From assembly GCA_036563245.1 (NCBI GenBank), contig DATCMU010000029.1:62001-126000 (forward strand): 64,000 nt of DNA, in the 5' to 3' direction. Position numbers and translations under genes: made by a program. Position 1 is the stretch's first letter, and each line of letters begins with the position of its first letter. Under the pieces are notes generated by a model. That model saw only the letters and a program-made list of their open reading frames with translations. It searched no databases and had not been told where the DNA came from. Below, piece by piece: positions 61,435 to 64,000 of this stretch. The DNA is from DATCMU01 sp036563245 (GTDB taxonomy: Bacteria; Pseudomonadota; Alphaproteobacteria; Rhizobiales; Devosiaceae).

Positions 61435-62864
61435 GGCCTTGCCCCCGCCTGGCCTGTCGTGGCCTGCTGCTCGCGCGTGCGGGCCTCGTCCAGCGTGCCA
61501 ACCATGTAGAACGAGCTTTCCGCCCAGTCGTCGCCTTCGCCATCGAGAATGGCCCGGCATCCCTTCAGCGTGTCCTCCAGCTTCACGCTGCGGCCGGGCT
61601 TGCCGGTGAAGGCCTCGGTGACTGCGAAGGGCTGGGTGAGGAACCGTTCCAGACGCCGCGCCCGCCCCACGATGGTGCGGTCCCGCGTGCTGAGTTCCGC
61701 CATGCCAAGCAATGCGATGATATCCTGTAGGCTGCGATAGTGGGCGATTGTCTCGCGGACCTCCTCGGCCAGCCTGTAGTGATCCTCGCCCACGACCATG
61801 GGGTCGAGCAGCACCGATGTGGACTCCAGCGGATCGATGGCGGGATACATGCCTTCGCCGGCCATGGTGCGCGAAAGCACGATCCGGCTGTCAAGGTGGC
61901 TCGAAATCGCGGTCACCGCAGGGTCGGTGAAATCGTCCGCCGGCACGTAGACCGCTTCGATCGCGGTTACCGCCACGCCGCCGACAGACGCGATCCGCTC
62001 CTGCAGCCCGGCGACCTCGCTGGCAAGGGTGGGCTGATACCCCACGCGCGACGACTGCCTGCCAAGAAGGCCCGAGACTTCGGCTCCGGCCTGGACGAAC
62101 CGGAACACGTTGTCCATGAGCAGCAGCACGTTCTGGCGCTTGACGTCCCGGAAATGTTCGGCAATGGCAAGCGCGGAAAGCCCGACCCGCCAGCGCGCGC
62201 CGGGCGGCTCGTTCATCTGCCCATAGACGAGGACCGTCCGGTCGATCACACCGGACGCCTTCATGTCCGAAAGCAGTTCAAAGCCCTCGCGCGAGCGCTC
62301 CCCGATGCCCGCGAACACCGAGATCCCCTGGTAGCTTTCGACCATGGCGTGAATCAGTTCCATCACCAGAACCGTCTTGCCGACACCGGCGCCCCCGAAC
62401 ATGGCCGCCTTGCCCCCCTGCGAGATCGGGGCGAGCAGGTCGATCACCTTGATGCCGGTCTCGAACAGCGTGTTGGACGTACTGCGGACATCGAGCGCGG
62501 GTGGCGCGCGATGGATGGGCGCGCGCGGCGTATCCGGGGCGAAATCGGGGCCATTGTCGTGCGCCGCCCCCGTCACGTCGAGCAGGCGCCCCAAGACCGC
62601 GTCGCCGACCGGAACGGTGATCGGGCCCCCGCTTGCCGTCACGTCGGCCCCACGCGCCAGCCCTTCGGTTGCATGAAGGGCAATGGCCCGCACGCTCGAT
62701 TCGTCAAGATGGGCATGAACTTCGGCGACCAGAGGCTGCCCGTCTTCCATGACGATGCTCAGGGCCTCGTTGACCGGAGGCAGATCGCCCCTGGAGAAAC
62801 GTATGTCGATCACTCCGCCACGAACGGCGACGACCTGTCCGTTCCGGCTGGCTTGTTCGCTCAT
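61431..62864 (-). CDS. atpD: N-ATPase subunit beta
   Basis: A 477-residue catalytic subunit. P-loop GGAGVGKT at 157-164, catalytic E189 in GIGERSREG, and LLMDNVFRFVQAGAEVSGLL. The lever region that reads DELSEED in most beta subunits is AELSTRD here (389-395), with only Glu-Leu-Ser and the last Asp kept. First gene of the operon atpDCQRBEFAG, the order typical of N-ATPases. Start ATG at 62864 begins MSEQASRNGQVVAVRGGVID; the preceding 213 bp (62865-63077) is the divergent space to the ABC-F gene, where I see no clear promoter motif. Confidence 0.95.
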   Translation of the reverse strand: MSEQASRNGQVVAVRGGVIDIRFSRGDLPPVNEALSIVMEDGQPLVAEVHAHLDESSVRAIALHATEGLARGADVTASGGPITVPVGDAVLGRLLDVTGAAHDNGPDFAPDTPRAPIHRAPPALDVRSTSNTLFETGIKVIDLLAPISQGGKAAMFGGAGVGKTVLVMELIHAMVESYQGISVFAGIGERSREGFELLSDMKASGVIDRTVLVYGQMNEPPGARWRVGLSALAIAEHFRDVKRQNVLLLMDNVFRFVQAGAEVSGLLGRQSSRVGYQPTLASEVAGLQERIASVGGVAVTAIEAVYVPADDFTDPAVTAISSHLDSRIVLSRTMAGEGMYPAIDPLESTSVLLDPMVVGEDHYRLAEEVRETIAHYRSLQDIIALLGMAELSTRDRTIVGRARRLERFLTQPFAVTEAFTGKPGRSVKLEDTLKGCRAILDGEGDDWAESSFYMVGTLDEARTREQQATTGQAGARP

Positions 62865-63077
62865 CTGGAGAGCCGCCGCGGTTGAATGACGCAGAAAGAC
62901 AAATGCAAACTCCAGCAATAAGCCCGCCCCAGGCACAGCATTCCGCGCCGGTGCCCGATGTCGCAGGGGGCGCCCCAAGGTTGGCGGCTTTGCGGCGGGC
63001 GGCGAATGGCTTAGAAGCAGGCCGGAAGGTCGAACCCGCCAGGGCCGGCCCCACCCAGGTTTCAGGATATCGAATAT

Positions 63078-64000
63078 ATGGCGCCACCCCTGCTGTCCTT
63101 GACTGATGTCAATCTCACTTTTGGCGGCACGCCGCTTCTGACCGGCGCCGAGATCGCGGTGGGACCTGGCGAGAAGGTCGCGCTGGTCGGCCGAAACGGG
63201 TCGGGCAAGTCGACCCTGCTCAGGATCGCCGCCGGCATGATCGAACCGGACAGCGGCATAAGGTTCGTGCAGCCGGGCGCGACGATCCAGTATCTGCCGC
63301 AGGAGCCCGACCTCTCCGCGTTCGGGAACACCCTTGCCTATGTCGAGGCGGGTCTTGGGCCTGGACAGGAGCCCTATCGCGCCCAGTACCTCCTGAACGA
63401 GCTCGGGCTGAGCGGCGAGGAAACGCCGTCGCGCCTGTCCGGTGGCGAGGCCCGCCGCGCCGCGCTCGCGCGTGTGCTCGCGCCCGAACCGGATATCCTG
63501 CTTCTTGACGAGCCGACCAACCATCTCGACCTGCCGGCCATCGAGTGGTTGGAGGAAGAACTCAAGGGCTTGCGTTCGGCGCTGGTGATCATCAGCCACG
63601 ACCGGCGCTTTTTGGCCGATCTGACCCGGACCACCGTGTGGCTGGATCGCGGTGTCACCCGGCGGCTCGGCCAGGGTTTCGGCGCGTTCGAGGCCTGGCG
63701 GGACGATGTGCTGGCAACCGAGGAGCAGTCCCGCCACAAGCTCGACCGCAAGATCGCGGCGGAAGAGGACTGGGTCCGCTACGGCGTGACGGCCCGTCGC
63801 AAGCGCAATGTGCGTCGCATGGCCGAATTGCAGGAGTTGCGCCAGGCGCGGCGGACGGCGCGCGGTCCGGCGGGAAACGTCTCGATCAGCGTATCCGAGG
63901 GGCGCACATCGGGCGCGATCGTGGTGGATGCCGAAAATATCTCCAAGGCCTATGGCCAAAGGGTCGTGGTGCGCAATCTCACCACCCGGGTCATTCGCGG
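63078..64000 (+). CDS. ABC-F family ATPase (Uup-like), N-terminal part
   Basis: Soluble tandem ABC protein; 307 codons are in the window and it continues past the right edge. Domain 1 has Walker A GRNGSGKST, signature RLSGGEARRAAL, Walker B DILLLDEPTNHLDLPAIEWL and the switch SHDRRFL. The linker is Arg/Lys-rich (about 215-275; ARRKRNVRRMAELQELRQAR), and domain 2 begins VDAENISKAYGQRVVVRNL. There are no membrane segments. ABC-F proteins act on ribosomes or DNA; Uup is the closest by the form of the linker, but EttA-like or resistance types cannot be fully excluded. ATG at 63078 has AGGA about 10 bases upstream. It diverges from the N-ATPase operon. Confidence 0.92.
   Translation, partial: MAPPLLSLTDVNLTFGGTPLLTGAEIAVGPGEKVALVGRNGSGKSTLLRIAAGMIEPDSGIRFVQPGATIQYLPQEPDLSAFGNTLAYVEAGLGPGQEPYRAQYLLNELGLSGEETPSRLSGGEARRAALARVLAPEPDILLLDEPTNHLDLPAIEWLEEELKGLRSALVIISHDRRFLADLTRTTVWLDRGVTRRLGQGFGAFEAWRDDVLATEEQSRHKLDRKIAAEEDWVRYGVTARRKRNVRRMAELQELRQARRTARGPAGNVSISVSEGRTSGAIVVDAENISKAYGQRVVVRNLTTRVIR

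Noticed and set aside
62865..63959. N-terminal extension of the beta subunit frame
   Set aside because: It reads antisense through the ABC-F gene; the beta subunit clearly starts at 62864 with the family N-terminus.

Overview
The window is GC-rich, densely packed DNA in which neighbouring genes often share ATGA or TGATG stop/start overlaps. Gene content points to an alphaproteobacterium, probably of the Hyphomicrobiales (Rhizobiales) type: many catabolic ABC-importer operons, FecR plus CHASE2-cyclase genes, a DUF3307 protein, an FNR/FixK-type box and an N-ATPase operon. That placement is inference from content only; no rRNA or other marker gene is present. I saw no tRNA, rRNA, insertion sequence, prophage or CRISPR array.

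Left part (1-16.1 kb). A truncated homogentisate dioxygenase gene faces a MarR regulator. Next comes a leftward operon with acetyl-CoA synthetase, a fused pyruvate-dehydrogenase-type E1, a lipoyl E2 and an acyl carrier protein, preceded by an FNR/FixK-like box. Upstream of it, and separated by a good intrinsic terminator, is a leftward three-gene flavin electron-transfer module: an exported FMN-binding protein, the ApbE flavinyl transferase and an RnfD-like membrane domain fused to a ferredoxin reductase. A divergent two-component system follows. Then come a ferritin-like/[4Fe-4S]/double-CDGSH fusion protein, a CPA2 antiporter and a DUF3307 membrane protein, all leftward.

Middle part (16.1-38.8 kb). 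Two FecR-domain secreted proteins (one with a run of 36 prolines) and a CHASE2 adenylate cyclase form a rightward group, followed by an FAH-family hydrolase. A leftward operon joins an M20 deacylase, a Dpp-type peptide importer, an aldehyde dehydrogenase, an SDR and a P1-family peptidase; a PAS-LuxR regulator is divergent from it. A second leftward operon carries a LacI regulator, a sugar importer and a cytoplasmic GH32/68-like glycosidase, with two abutting perfect LacI-type palindromes in its promoter region.

Right part (39-64 kb). The most distinctive locus is a catabolic regulon. A DUF993 protein diverges from a 14-gene rightward operon: LacI regulator, Gfo/Idh/MocA dehydrogenase, CoA-transferase, enoyl-CoA hydratase family enzyme, ALDH, complete sugar-type ABC importer, two GMC oxidoreductases, SDR, Dabb protein and glycerate kinase. 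Two LacI operators sit in the divergent promoter region. The set suggests uptake and oxidation of a sugar-like compound, with CoA activation of an acid intermediate and recovery of a three-carbon piece as phosphoglycerate. The window ends with a complete leftward N-ATPase operon (atpDCQRBEFAG) and the start of an ABC-F ATPase gene.
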